A stretch of DNA of 64,000 nucleotides from Leptobrachium leishanense (taxonomy: Eukaryota > Chordata > Amphibia > Anura > Megophryidae). The notes below the pieces were generated by a model. That model saw nothing but the letters and a program-made list of their open reading frames with translations, was not told the DNA's origin and did no database searches. A program made the position numbers and the translations under genes. The stretch covers positions 94,399,204 to 94,463,203 of the forward strand of contig CM019069.1 in the NCBI GenBank assembly GCA_009667805.1. The letters are read 5' to 3'. Numbering within the stretch: the first letter of the stretch is position 1; each line of letters opens with the position of its first letter. Of the stretch, positions 41,161 through 55,046 are shown piece by piece.

Positions 41161-41849
41161 ACCCACAATGTCACAGTGCCCTCAGTTCGGAGCAGGGTGC
41201 AGCACAAACCAATGACATTGCAGTGGGACATTCCATACTGGAATGCTGGAATCTGGCCAGTCATGACGCAAATTGCTTAGCCACCATGATACGTAACTCC
41301 AGAAATACCAGCGCATAAGTTGCATTAGGCAAATGTGTGATCTCTACTCCCACCTATGCGAAACAAAACCTGGCAAGTAAATAGTTAATATGGAGTGTGG
41401 GTAGACCATGGTGCAGCCCTTCCAACTCTTCTTGGATCGGCTTGCTGTATTGTGGCCTTATGTACACAATTGGCCAATCAAAGATAAACCTTTTCTGATT
41501 GGTGAATTTGGCTACACATGGCTACCGTACATAAACCGCCAAGACAAGACAAGCGCCATACTTTCGTACCTATTGGCATATTTAGCCTCAAAACCATGCC
41601 TTGGATGCCCTGGGTCCTGTCAAACACTGGTTGGTAAGTATAATCTACAATTTGGATTTATTTAATTTAATGGGGTTTTACACTTAATTTAGGGTTGGGG
41701 TCCCACAGATATTTTAGGGTTTATACGTGAGGGGAGAAGCTTTTTATTAAGTGCTCTGTTAATATATATGTATATATTTATATTAATTGGTAGGTAATGG
41801 GTTAATGCTATTTTAAGTTGTGGTTAAATGTATCCACATGATCGTGTGT
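41161..41849. other. No gene recognised
   Basis: An 85-codon open frame near 41408 has no recognised motif and is not supported as a gene. Confidence 0.5.
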
Positions 41850-41857
41850 ATAAATAT

Positions 41858-42451
41858 TAGGCTTGTGCACCAATTTTTTTATTTTTTTCGGTTCGGTTCG
41901 ATTTTTCGGATTTTTAAACTTTTCGATTCGGCTCGTTTCGACCGATTTCGGTTTCGATTCGGTTCGGCCCGTTTTTCGGGTACATTTTTTTCGGAATATC
42001 AACCATTTTTCGTATTTTCGTTTCACTGTGCTCGGTTTTTTGTATCGACTTTTCGCAATTTCGGAAATTTTCGTTTTTCGGAATTGCACATTTTTCACAA
42101 TATCGACCATTTTTCGTATTTTTCGTGTCATTTTGCCCGTTTTTTTGTATCGACTTTTTGTTTTTTTCGAAAAATTTTCGTTTTTCAGAAAATTTTCGTT
42201 TTTACAAAATTTTCGTTTTTATCGGAAAATTTTCGTTTTTATCGGAAAATTTTCGTTTTTCGGAACATCTGTTCTCCTCGTTTGACACATTTCAAGTCCA
42301 TTCGAGAAATCCGAAAATATTTCGTTTCGGCTCGGAAAACATTTCGGATCTGAAATTTTCGGATCTAAAATTTTTCGGAAATTCGGCCGCATCCGAAAAC
42401 ACGAATCGGGAAATTTCGTGGAAATTCCGAAACCCGAAACGCACATCCCTA
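41858..42451. mobile_element. hAT-type MITE, TTTTCG-rich
   Basis: Ends TAGGCTTGTGCACC and, reverse-complemented, TAGGGATGTGCGTTTCGG; ATAAATAT flanks both sides (41850-41857 and 42452-42459), an 8-bp hAT duplication. The 594-bp interior is a run of TTTTCG and TTCGG motifs, which opens long Phe/Arg/Ser-rich frames that are not genes. Confidence 0.85.
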
Positions 42452-42459
42452 ATAAATAT

Positions 42460-43495
42460 AAAAGTTTATATATATAATGTACATGCATAAATCAAGAGTA
42501 GAGACCAGCTCTCCACGTTCTTCTTGTTGCAGTATTCAGTTATTGAATCTCAAGTCATCGTTTTAGTTACTCTCCATAACATTCATCAGAAAATAACATG
42601 CCACAGTGGAACACACTTTATAGGACCCTCATACAGGAGGACCCCATATTTTTATGAATACAAGCTTTAGCTCCTTACAATTATAATAGGAGAAATTCAT
42701 TTTATTTCAGGTAAAACCACTAGTACGAACAATTTGGACTAAAGTAAACTTTGTTATCCATTCAAGAATTATAATCATGGCTTTATAGTCAAGGACATTG
42801 ATATTGAATTAAAAAGGAGACTGAGTTATAGTTGCCAAGAGTGCAGATGGCAGCTCCCCAGTCTCTGCTCAACTTTCTGCCACAGACGCTCGTCCAGCTC
42901 TGGCCTCTTTTGTGGCTGAAGGGCAATCCAAGGACATCAGTGTCCTCCAGTTGGGTCTGGAGTTGGCGGCCACCATCTTCCTTTCCCCTGGACAACACCG
43001 TAAGGAAGGTACACCATGTGGAGGAGGCAGGAGCTTGAGTCTGAAGTCTGATTGGTGGAGCAGGGAGGCTGGGTCGGGGGGAGTGTGAGCACACCTGGGT
43101 GCACTATTGAAACCCCCCCAGTTTACAGGTAAAGGGCTCAGACTTTCTTTGCATTCCCTGTGAACATTGACCTGCACCTGTCTCTAAACCTGTTCTTTAG
43201 TGTTTCAACCCTTGGGTTCATTATTCGGATTCTGATTCTTGCCTCCCGCCCTCGACCTTCGAACAGTCTCTGACCTTAGTTTCTGGATCACACCTCAGAT
43301 ACCCTGCCCTGCTGGTATTCCCACCTTGCCTTTTGACAACACTACAGCTTCTCAAATGTAACAGGAACTGTGCAGGATGGCAATCCTTATTTTTAGACAT
43401 AACCTCTGTTTGTACACAAATAATGGACTTAAATATTAAAATACTTGTCAGGGACATTGCTAAGCTTCAAAAATCCCTTTTGATTTCTGACTTCA
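42460..43495. other. No gene recognised
   Basis: Short open frames near 42790-43180 lack family motifs. No repeat or RNA gene is supported. Confidence 0.5.
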
Positions 43496-43499
43496 CCTA

Positions 43500-45116
<1,617 letters not shown>

Positions 45117-45172
45117 TATATGTATATATATATATATATATATACATACATACATACACACACAAAATAAAT
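45117..45172 (+). repeat. TA/CA microsatellite
   Basis: (TA)n followed by ATACATACATACACACACA directly beside the Tc1 right end; a common outgrowth of a TA target. Confidence 0.9.
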
Positions 45173-45356
45173 GGGGGGGCAGCACTCAACCTTTTTTTTT
45201 TGCATATTCAAGTTTATTCAAAATAAGGCATATTACAGAAATGCAAGGAAAACATTGCGCGTCACGTTACCAGGCATATAACAAATAGCAGGCCAACAAT
45301 AAAAGAGGGCCAAAGTCGCCCAGTTCAAAGTAATGATACATATGAAAGTTATAACT

Positions 45357-48300
45357 TTAAAGAGGGGTGAGACAATAATACAGGGAAGGAGAGCCATAAG
45401 GACTCAGGGTATAAACATAAAACCGAGTTCCCAAGGCTGATGACACAATGCAAGAGGTGTAAAGGGTTCTTGGGATTCTGCGTATATCTGATAGCCAATA
45501 ATACCATTTTGCAGAATACTCCGCGTAGCGATCTCGGGCACGAAAAGTGAGTTCATCTACCCCCCGAATGCACTCCATTTCATCAAACCATACCGAAAGT
45601 GGGGGGGGGGTGATATCTTGTTTCCAAAATCTGGGGATCATGAGCCGTGCAGCATGTAACAGACATGGAATGATAGATTTTTTATAGCCTGAGATGCTGC
45701 AAGATGTGTGGTGTAACAGATAAAATTCCGGCGTGAATGGAGGAGGAGGCTCCACCAGCTTACACACGTATTCATGTATACGTTCCCAGAATGACTGCAC
45801 TTTCGGACATGACCACCAGATGTGTAGATGGTCCGCGTGTGGCACACTGCATCTCCAGCACAGATCTCCACCCCCGCCTGAGAAGTGACTTAATCTGTCC
45901 GGTGTGCGGTACCATCTATACAATATTTTATAATTGACTTCCTGTATCCTAGTGGAGGGGGTGCAACAGTGAGCAAGGGTGTAGATCTTAGACCAGTCCT
46001 CATCCTTTAAAGTGATACGAAAGGAGGCTTCCCATTTGCCACAGAACTGAGTCGGAGGTGTAGAAAGTGATTGGAGGAGGCCATAGAAAAGTGATATACT
46101 GTGTGGGGGAGTTGTCCCTCGATGCGAGATGGTTTCAAATATCGTGAGGGATCTACAATATTTATCTAGCGGTGCCAGCGAGCCCAGGTAGGATATGAGC
46201 CGATGGAGGTGGAATTTACCCAGAAATCCTAATGGGCGGCTATATGGTAGTTGATCTTCTGCCACCTGAGCGCCAGCCGTTAGGAAATGATGCGGGAGCG
46301 GGGAGGGGGGGGTCTTCTGTAGGTGCCGTAGGGATGAGGTGCCTAGAGAATACCGGTAGATGTTGCAGTGGCATCAATGGGGAGGGATAAGGAGCCACCG
46401 GTAGCTTAGTCTGCAGGGAGCGCCAGACGGAAAGCGTGGCCAATGTAGTTGGGAGCGCATAGTGTAGGGGGCTTGCCAAATTTCGAGGCATCCATGGCAA
46501 GACAGCTAAGTTATCGCCCGCAAACCATTTTTCAATTCCCACCCACAATTTAGGTGATGTGTTTTTGCCCCATTCCACTAGGCGTTGCATATGAGTCGCG
46601 CAGTAGTAGTGCCAAATGTGTGGCATGGACATGCCGCCCATGGAGCGAGGTGTAGTCAACAGATTAAGCTTAACTCGAGGCGCTTTACCATTCCACACGA
46701 AAGTGCGGAACATGGAGTTTAGTCGTTTAAAAAAAGAGCGTGGTAAGCTAATAGGCAGTGTCTGAAACAGATACAATATCCTGGGTAAAACTGACATTTT
46801 TATAGTATTAATGCGACCGAACCACGATATATGCGGGAGAGACCATCTGCGTAAATCTAGTTCAAGAGAGGCTAAAAGTGGTTGGAAATTAGCTCGGTAA
46901 AGGTCATTAGTGTCCGGGGTCAAAAAAGTGCCCAGATATTTAAGTTGGCCCTGGCACCACTTAAAGGGGAACGAAGATTGCAGAGCTAGCGCCTCTATAG
47001 GGGGAATGAGGACAGGCATGATTTCGGACTTATCCATATTCAATTTTAAATTACTCAGAGTTCCATAGTCGGCAAACATACACAGCAAAGTAGGCAGGGT
47101 GACCTTAGGGGAGCGCACAAAAAATAATAAATCATCGGCATATGCAGCCAGCCGATGTTCAGTATTACCCACCCACAATCCGGCTATATCCGGTGCGTCC
47201 CTGACTGCTTGTAAAAAGGGTTCAAGAGATAACGCAAACAGGAGAGGGGACAACCCTGTCTGGTGTCATTTGAAATGGGGAATGAGTCAGACAGGACCCC
47301 ATTAACATTAATGCGGGCTGAAGGATGCGTGTACAATGCCCGGATCCAGAGAATCATATTCTCCCCCAGTCCCATATGTGACAGAGTTCGAAATAGGAAA
47401 TCCCAACGTACCCGGTCGAAAGCTTTGTCACAGTCAGTGGACAAGAGCAGAAAAGGAGCAGTGGTTAGACGTGGTGAACCGTGTATTAAGTTCACTGCCC
47501 TGACAGTACTATCCTTCGCCTCCCTCCCAGGGATGAAGCCCGTCTGATCCGCATGCACCAAACCAGGGATGAACGGCTTAAGTCGGGTGGCCAGCACCTT
47601 GGCAAACAGCTTGACATCCTGATTAAGCAGCGATATAGGTCTGTAATCACTGCATTGATCCAGGTCCTTTCCTGGTTTTGGGAGTAGGGTGACCGTGGCT
47701 GTAAGTGTGGTGGGGTGGAGGCACCCACCCTGCGTGAGGGAGTTGAATGCAGATAACCATTGTGGTATCAACGTTTCTAGAAGTTTTTTGTAATATAAAA
47801 GCGACAAGCCATCAGGGCCTGGAGCCTTACCCGTGGGGGTGTCAGTAATGGCTATGCGAAGTTCCTCATCCGTAATAGGGGCTTCTATAAGTTGTCTGTT
47901 CGCTATCGATAATTTGCGTTTAACATGGGATTGCAGATACGTCTCAATCTTATGTGTCAAGGTGGATGTAGGTGGTGTCGTCTTGTCTAGATTGTATAGT
48001 GTATGAAAATGGGAACGAAACACTTCCAGCATGGAGGAAGGCAGAGAGTGTTTCCCCCCCGACCTGTTCGTGATTTTAGAAATGTAAGTTGAACTGCGTT
48101 TTTTGCATAGAACTCTGGCTAGCAGTCTGCCACACCTGTTGCCGTGTTCAAAAAATAGATGTTTATAGTGTGTAAAGGACCTCTGAGCTTTAATATTTAG
48201 CAGTCCTCCTCAGAGCTAGTGGCTTTATGAGAGGCTTCCAATATGCGGATCTGGGCCGTCAAATCCTCCTGTCGTGCTATGCGCTCCCTATTAATGCGAG

Positions 48301-49220
48301 CCCCTTGTTTAATGAGATATCCCCTTGCTGTGGCTTTATGGGCTTCCCACAGCAAGGGAGGGGTGACGTCAGGAACTGAGTTGGGTTGTAAAGTACTGAG
48401 ATACCGCTTCCGTTAGGCCGGAGAGTACCAACTGGTCAGACAACAGGGTTTCATTCAGCCGCCAATGGGACGCCTTAGGTCTGTACAAGCATGAGTGGGG
48501 TTCAACATCTACCGGGCAATGGTCAGACCATGTCTGTGAGCCAATTGAGGCGTATCTAATAAGATGTGATTGTGCGAATGGGAGAAAGATGTGGTCAATG
48601 CGGGAATATGATTTGTGTAGAGTGCTGTAATGCGTATAGTCCCTGGTGGAGGGATGTAACGCCCTCCAGCAATCCGTCAGGGTGGAGTCCAGTAATGTTA
48701 GTCGTGTCGAGCGGATGACCGACAACGGAACACAGGTAGACCCGCGTGAGGTATCAAGCTTAGGATCCAGTGGAAGGTTAAAATCACCTCCCACCACCAG
48801 GTTGCCGTCCTGAAAATCAGTGACCACAGACATGATCTTCTTAAGGGCTATGTGTTGTCTGCGGTTAGGGAGATAAATAGAAACGAAGGTGTATAGCTGT
48901 TCTCCAATAGTGCCTTTGACCATGACGTATCTGCCCTCATCATCCGCCTTGTGGGCCAACAATTGGAATGGTACATGCTTAGCAAACAGAACAGCCACCC
49001 CTCGGGATTTACCCTTCCTGTAATTACCAAAAAACCCCAGAGGGTATGAAGCGCTCCGGAGTGCCGGTGCCTTGTCACACAAAAAATGTGTCTCCTGAAT
49101 AAGAGCCACCGAGACTTGAGCCTTAGCAAAGTCCCGTAAAGCAATATGTCTCTTAGCAGGTATGTTCAATCCTCCAGCGTTAATAGAGCGTATGAGCAAT
49201 GGTCTGTGCTGGTATGCCAT
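45357..49220 (-). pseudogene. L1 ORF2, endonuclease-RT with several frameshifts
   Basis: ORF2 nicks the target and reverse-transcribes the RNA. The ATG at 49220 opens the endonuclease: LLIRSINAGGLN, ALIQETHFL (Glu), LVVGGDFNLPLDP (Asp) and QTWSDHCPV (Asp-His), ending with a stop at 48369. The stretch 48368-48033 is broken by stops. RT resumes with PTGKAPGPDGLSLLYYKK, YRPISLLNQDVKL, TDCDKAFDRVRWDFL (Asp) and NDTRQGCPLS. After a shift near 47245 comes AAYADDLLFFV. After another near 46250 comes the C-terminal Cys-rich CWRCSVPHADHLHIWWSC. The copy is inactive. Confidence 0.9.
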
Positions 49221-49972
49221 GATAGCTAACCCTTATACAAGAACCCGAAGTGGGTGTACCAAGGGGGAACGGGGTAGGGAAAGGAGGGGGGTGAATACAA
49301 AAAGAAAACAATTGAACCTGAACAAAATACCGCGAGCGTGTGCCCAAAGCGGGGTGTAAATCCCAGGCGACACTCAGAGCGAAGCGGAGAGATGCCCCGC
49401 CTAAACAACTCCTTCCGGAGTGGGCTAATACCCCAGGGGAACGTGTCCTGACATGAGATTAATATAAGCGCAACAATAATCTGCAATAAAAGAGAAGAGA
49501 AAATTTACAAATTACAAAACCAGAGTCTCCAGGCGAATCTCACCCGCTGTCGAACGACCATAATTATTGTGTCTTGTTGAGAAGTATTGTTAATGGTGCT
49601 ATAAAAACCACACAGCCGTTCCAGGCGGAAAATGCGGGAAAGGGAGAGCAAAGGAGCAGAAATATATTCGGCATATGACGTTCTCCAAAATTTGCAAAGA
49701 CCACAGCGCAGGTCCGCTGGGGCCGTCAGATAGCCTCCTCTCCGTGGCAAGACTTGTATGCAAAGAACACGTAGAGGGGGAGCCATCCATCCCCGAAACC
49801 GCAGATAATGTTTCAATGGCAGCCAGAGGCAGCGAAGGACACCACACGCAGTGTCTACATAATGTACCTCGCTCCACCAGAGCTGTACAAACAATAGCGC
49901 GGGGCATTCAAACCTGCCATTAGATGTTCTCTCCACGATTGTGCCATGTAACAGAAGTACGACGTGCAATCC
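49221..49972 (-). other. L1 inter-ORF region
   Basis: About 750 bp separate ORF1 and ORF2 here, much longer than in mammalian L1. No conserved motif or separate insertion was recognised in it. It could contain a decayed ORF1 extension, an internal promoter for ORF2, or family-specific spacer. Confidence 0.4.
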
Positions 49973-50959
49973 TCAAGCCTCCTGTGAATCGAACTGTGCG
50001 AACCTTCCGTCAGCGGCGGCTCCACGTGGTGTTCTGCGCTGTCGGGGGACCCGTTGGGGCCTCTGCGTAGCAGAAGTGAGAAACCGTATTGGGTCAGGCC
50101 ATTCCAAGAAAGTGTCGGGTGGTAGATTCAGCGTGGAGAGAAATTCAGGCAGTTCGTCACCACCACGCACCGTGACTGGGCCTTGAGGGGTGCGTACTTG
50201 TAATCCTGCCGGGTAGATCCACCGATATTGTAATCCCGCTTGTTGTAGGGCCGATGTTAGGGGTTTAAGTGCCCTCCTAGAATGTAAAGTGAGTAAGGAT
50301 ACATCTTGAAAGAGTTCCACTTTCGCTCCTTCAAATCGTAAGGCCGACTTATTCCTGGCCCCAGCCATGATAGCCTCCTTGACGCTAAACCGTAAGAGAC
50401 AGCAAATGACGTCACGAGGGGGGCTGCCTGGGGGGCCCCGGGATCTTAGGGCGCGATGCCAGCGCTCCATTTCCACTACAGCATCCGGCGCTTTTTGCAG
50501 TAGAAAATTAAATAGGTTGGTGAGGATGCGGTGTAGATCATCCGAATCGCGTTCGTTTTCAGGCAGGCCTCGTATTCTAATATTATTACGCCTGCCCCTG
50601 TTTTCAAGATCTTCAAGTTGTCTGGTGAGAGTTTGAAGTAAAGTGTGATGCAGGGTTAACTGTGTGGAGTGGGCCTGAATAGCGTCCACCTGTGCCTGGT
50701 GTACCCCCTCCACCGCTACTATACGCTGGGTGAGGCCTAGGACATCTTGTCTCACCTGCTGTATTTCCCCTGAGAGGGAATGGTGCAGTTCTCTGGTGGC
50801 CGCTGCGAGATCATCTCTGGTTGGCAGGGCCCGCATAATCTGCAGGACATCTGGCGGCGGTTCCCAGCTGCCGCCGGGTGAAGCTGGGGAGTGTGGCGCC
50901 GGCGGTGTAGTAGCGGCCGCCATCTTAGGCCCCTCGTGTGTAGCCGGCCCGGCCGCCAT
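49973..50959 (-). CDS. L1 ORF1 protein
   Basis: ORF1p is an RNA-binding chaperone that forms the LINE ribonucleoprotein. I start it at the ATG at 50959 (MAAGPATHEGPKM), giving about 328 residues; the open frame continues to the 5' end without another ATG. It has a Pro/Ala-rich head, a long coiled coil (LTQRIVAVEGVHQAQVDAI to TRQLEDLENRGR), an RRM-like core starting NNIRIRGLPENERDSD, and a C-terminal domain with the basic run RPQRVPRQRRTPRG. No stop interrupts it. Confidence 0.85.
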   Translation of the reverse strand: MAAGPATHEGPKMAAATTPPAPHSPASPGGSWEPPPDVLQIMRALPTRDDLAAATRELHHSLSGEIQQVRQDVLGLTQRIVAVEGVHQAQVDAIQAHSTQLTLHHTLLQTLTRQLEDLENRGRRNNIRIRGLPENERDSDDLHRILTNLFNFLLQKAPDAVVEMERWHRALRSRGPPGSPPRDVICCLLRFSVKEAIMAGARNKSALRFEGAKVELFQDVSLLTLHSRRALKPLTSALQQAGLQYRWIYPAGLQVRTPQGPVTVRGGDELPEFLSTLNLPPDTFLEWPDPIRFLTSATQRPQRVPRQRRTPRGAAADGRFAQFDSQEA

Positions 50960-51197
50960 CTTGGATTCCCCCTGCGGAACCTGTGCTCCCGAATGCGGAG
51001 CACTCAACCTTAACTAAGCATTCAGTGTAGGCGGCGGCGCATCTCAAGTAAAACAATACAACAAACCAGAAGGAGAGCACACCAAATATTACATTCAATG
51101 AGGACAGCAACTTTATACATTTTTTACTCCATTCAGGAGCACAGCAGTTATTAACCCATTCAAGACCCTTTGCAGGGTTTCTGATCTTAAGCTCTGT

Positions 51198-51557
51198 TTA
51201 ACCCCTTAGTGACCGGGAGGTTTTACATAAATCCGTCCTTTAGTGACAGCTGCTGTTTTTACGTTTCTGCGCTGTTCGTGTTTAGGTCAAATTTTCCTCT
51301 TACTCGTTTATACAACCCACACATATTATACACCGTTTTCCAACCATTAAATGGAATTTCTAAAAATACCATTATTTCCATCATATCCTATAATTTACTA
51401 TAAAAAAAATATGAAATATGATGAAAAAATGGTAAAAACACACTTTTTGGTAATTTAATTCCCAAAATCTACAACCATTAAAAAAGACCCCAGCTAAATA
51501 GTTTCAGAATTTTGTCCCGAGAATAGAAATACCCAATTTTTAAATGTTTTTGCTTCT
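51198..51557. mobile_element. piggyBac-like terminus fragment
   Basis: TTAACCCCTTAGTGACCGG at 51198 resembles frog piggyBac-type ends next to a TTAA target. The following AT-rich sequence has no frame, and a second TTAACCCCTTA begins at about 51557. The opposite terminus was not found. Confidence 0.45.
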
Positions 51558-52300
51558 TAACCCCTTAATTGCTGAGCCAGTTCACCTATGTGCGCTGAGC
51601 TCATTCTGACTGTTTTATGCTCATTATTTTTAGATGACAGCCAAGGTCCTATTTAACTAAACCCCCCCAAGCAGATTTTTTATTTTTTTTAAAAAACGAT
51701 TTATTTTTAAAATAAATTAGCTTTTTTTTTTAACTTTTTTTTTACACCGAACCTAGTCATGATCAGGCCTTTCCAATGATGTTCAGCATGACCCTCTAGC
51801 TGCCACGGATCAGGAGATAGGGGATCCTTTGGATCCCGTTATCTCCCCTTGGTAGCTAGGGGGTTAACTGGCCCACTGATATCCTCACACATATGGTGGG
51901 GATGTCAGTGGGTGGGGGTGACCTGGAGGCTTGTCTGACATCCACAATGTCAGTCCCCTCCACGTTTGAAGCGTGATTTGGCGCTAATTTAGGGCGAATC
52001 GCGATCCGGCAGTGAAATAGTTCATGCTGCACACCGATGAAAAGGGGAGACTCACCCCTTTCCAGCGGTGCAACTTGCAACACTCTGTCTTCAATGGTTG
52101 GGGAGATAGAGGGCTCCGAAGGAGCCCCCCTCCCCTCCATTGATTTCAATGGGGCTCCTGCTGATGACGTCACCACGCAGCGTGGTGATGTCATTGAGCT
52201 CGCCGGCCCATCTAAATCCCAGGGGGCAGGCTTCCTCCCTGCCAGATCTGCGAGGGATCCAGCGAGGGAGGTAAGTATCGGGCGGGCGGGAGGTTAGGAT
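51558..52300. mobile_element. Truncated piggyBac-type element
   Basis: It starts TTAACCCCTTAATTGCTGAG and contains GCTGCCACGGATCAGGAGAT and other hairpin modules. These match the interior of the element at 38093-39300 in inverted order. The right terminus is missing; the fold-back element at 52321 begins soon after. Confidence 0.55.
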
Positions 52301-52320
52301 CCGCTGACGTAGATAACAGA

Positions 52321-53236
52321 AATTTATTAAGTCAAAATTTTAAAATACATGGGTCCGACGTTTCGGCTCAAACTGAGCTTTTATCAAGGTCACCGTATCA
52401 AGCAGTGACGTAACGACGGATCACATAATGTGAAACAGCTTGTTATGTATTACTTCAAAAAACACATAATAAACTTATATATATAATATATTGCTAAATC
52501 AGTAAATCATAAGGAAGACTTTGTCAACGTATTTAAAATAATGGGATAAAAACAAAGTGAAGGAATGTTTGCAAGTGAGTACAATAAAGCTAACGCATGT
52601 CAGATATAAATCTGAATAAACTTATTGCCAATGTACCGAAATTATGTTATGATCACCCGGTAACTCAATACAGGAGGTTTATGTATACACTAATAAATGA
52701 AATAATATTAATAAATATAATGCTGTGAATATGCAATAAATGTAAGAAATATAATAAAAATGATCTGAGAGAAAAACTATTATATGATTCAATATATAGG
52801 TTATAAATGTGTAAAGGTGGAATACATATGTGTTAATGTGTATGAATAATGTTATAATAAAACAAAGACTATTGTGGTATCAATATATGGTATGTTAGCA
52901 TTGATGATAGTTGAATAAAGATGACAAACAGTCCTTCAATCTGTTATTATCCCATTATTTTAAATATGTTGACACAATCTTCCTTATGATTTACTGATAT
53001 AGTAATATATTATATATAAATTTATTTTGTGTTTTTTGAAGTAATCTATAGCAAGCTGTTTCATGTTACGTGATTCGTCGTTACGTCACTGTTGGATACG
53101 GTGAGCGGTCCACTCTTGGATGTGTAATTGCCTTGTTTGTTACCATGTATAAATATTGTTAGTTTCATGTTGATAAAGCCTCAGTTTGAGCCGAAACGCC
53201 GGACCCATGTATTTTAATATTTTGACTTAATAAATT
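52321..53236. mobile_element. Fold-back element with GAGCCGAAACG motif
   Basis: The left arm begins AATTTATTAAGTCAAAAT and the right arm is its reverse complement; similarity runs for about 290 bp inward with scattered mismatches (also TTACTTCAAAAAACACA and TAAATCATAAGGAAGA). Near each end is TTGATAAAGCCTCAGTTTG (or a close variant) followed by AGCCGAAACG, a short stem before GAAA that recalls a degenerate hammerhead core. The middle is AT-rich and non-coding. Confidence 0.6.
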
Positions 53237-54175
53237 GTTGTTGTTTTATATTTGAGAGACTCTGAGTGCATCTTTTGTGTATAATCTCTGAAAGGAGTTT
53301 TAGTATTCGAATTTAGAACTTTCACAATTTAGAATCTCACCAGTTGAAAATAACAAAGCTGTGTATCTTGCGTGGGCATTCGTGAAGAAGGTGTCTGGTG
53401 TGATATGCTCACCCCAACACTAGGCAAATTGATGCCTATTTGGTCCCAGCCTACATGAATTTGGTGCTGCTTCAAGATAAATTTCATAAAGCTATAACTT
53501 TATCTCTGTAAATACATTATTATTGTTAAGCAAAAGTATATAAATAGTGATAGGTTTTCTAAGCATAGTTTCGTAATTAATAAATGTTCCATAAGGGACA
53601 CACCTTACAGCACAGCAGTAGAACACATGTTGTTTTAGCTTGTGGGTGCTGAGACATTTTGTGTTACACTTTTACCTCAAATTTCTAAAAATCCAAAAGT
53701 CACCATGCTGCCGTTGTTTGTAGCTTGGATTTCTATTCAAACAATGACGATACTGTTGTTTGAAGCTATTATTGACTTTTTATGAGGTCAATGTAGAATA
53801 GTCTTCTTTTTAATTTCAGCGCTTTTTTTTTTAGAGGTGCATTAGGTGCATATAACAGTATTATTTCATGGTATGCTAATTAAGGGTTCAATACATTTGG
53901 TTGCATGAGAGAAACTCAAGAGAAGATTAATTCAGTGTTGAACACATTACGTTTTAGCATCATGGGGTGCACTTATATGAGGCATTTAACAAGCATTTGT
54001 TTTTTTGTCCATTTATTTTTAACCTGCAGTAGAGCATATGGCCACAGTGTGCATAATGATTTGCAATTAATTCAAGTCAAGGACAAGGTGCTTTGAGCAC
54101 ACTTCAAAATTACTTTCCTTAACCTAAGATTTTTTTCAAATTCTATGGTGTAAGGCCAAGATATTTAGGTAAACT
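53237..54175. other. No gene recognised
   Basis: AT-rich DNA between the fold-back element and the CR1 fragment; no supported feature. Confidence 0.5.
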
Positions 54176-54990
54176 TTAAAAATGGTCGGAGCTGTGGCAA
54201 TTGAGTTTTAATGTGGATAAGTGCAAGATAATGTACCTGGGACGTACAAACTCAAGGGCTGAATATAGAATATTTGATACAGTCCTAACCTCAACATCTG
54301 AGGAAAGGGATTTAGGGGTTATTATTTCAGAGGATCTAAGGGTAAGTAGTCAATGTAATAGAGCAGCAGGAAATGCTAGCAGAATGCTTGGTTGTGTAGG
54401 GAGAGGTATTAGCAGTAGGAAAAGGGAAGTGCTCATGCCACTGTACAGAGCACTGGTGAGACCTCACTTGGAGTACTGTGTGCAGTACTGGAGACCGTAT
54501 CTCCAGAAGGATATAGATATCTTAGAGAGAGTTCAGAGAAGGGCTACTAAAATAGCGTACGGCTTGAAGGAGAAAAGTTACCAGGAAAGGCTTAATTATC
54601 TTAACATGTACAGCTTGGAAAAAAGACGAGACAGAGGAGATATGATAGAAACATTTAAATACGTAAAGGGAATCCACAAGGTAGAGGAAGGTAGTATATT
54701 TAAAAGGAAACAAAGTAGCAAAACAAGAGGACATAGTCTTAGATTAGAGGGGCAAAGGTTTAAAAGTAACATCAGGAAGCATTATTTTATTGAGAGGGCG
54801 GTGGATACATGGAACAGCCTTCCAGTTGAAGTGGTAGAGGCAAAAACAGTAATTGAATTTAAGCAGGCATGGGATAGGCATAAGGCTATCCTAAACAAAA
54901 GATAAATCCAGGTAAAGTATCCATGTAATTGGGCAGACTAGATGGGCCGAAAGGTTCTTATCTGCCGACATTTTTCTATGTTTCTATTAA
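54176..54990 (+). mobile_element. CR1 LINE 3' end, 5'-truncated
   Basis: The copy holds the C-terminal part of ORF2 and a short 3' UTR that ends GGGCCGAAAGGTTCTTATCTG followed by TTTCTATGTTTCTATT, the usual frog CR1 tail. The strong 5' truncation is typical of target-primed insertion. Confidence 0.85.
54201..54905 (+). pseudogene. CR1 ORF2 C-terminal region
   Basis: The 234-residue open frame begins within the thumb (FNVDKCKIMYLGR) and continues ERDLGVIISEDLRVSSQC, RMLGCVGRGISSRK, LYRALVRPHLEYCVQYW, LERVQRRATKIAYGL and DTWNSLPVEVVEAKTVIEF. These blocks are typical of the post-RT part of CR1. It lacks the catalytic RT and endonuclease, so it is a truncated, non-functional copy although open. 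Confidence 0.85.
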
Positions 54991-55046
54991 CATTGTGTCA
55001 AAATATCTGCAAAAAAGCACCCACATAAAAGAAACATTACAATTTC

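Larger units (their letters stand above)
45194..50998 (-). mobile_element. L1-clade LINE, nearly full length
   Basis: AGCACTCAACCTT lies on both sides (45181-45193 and 50999-51011), a 13-bp target duplication. A T-run at about 45192-45201 is the poly(A) tail of a minus-strand insert. It encodes an intact-looking ORF1 and a frameshifted ORF2. The 5' end is only about 40 bp above the ORF1 ATG, so the copy either has a very short 5' UTR or is slightly truncated. Confidence 0.9.

Noticed and set aside
41408..41665. 85-codon plus-strand frame
   Set aside because: No motif and no gene-like context.
41858..42451. Phe/Arg/Ser-rich frames up to 177 codons
   Set aside because: Low-complexity TTTTCG sequence within a hAT MITE with an 8-bp duplication.
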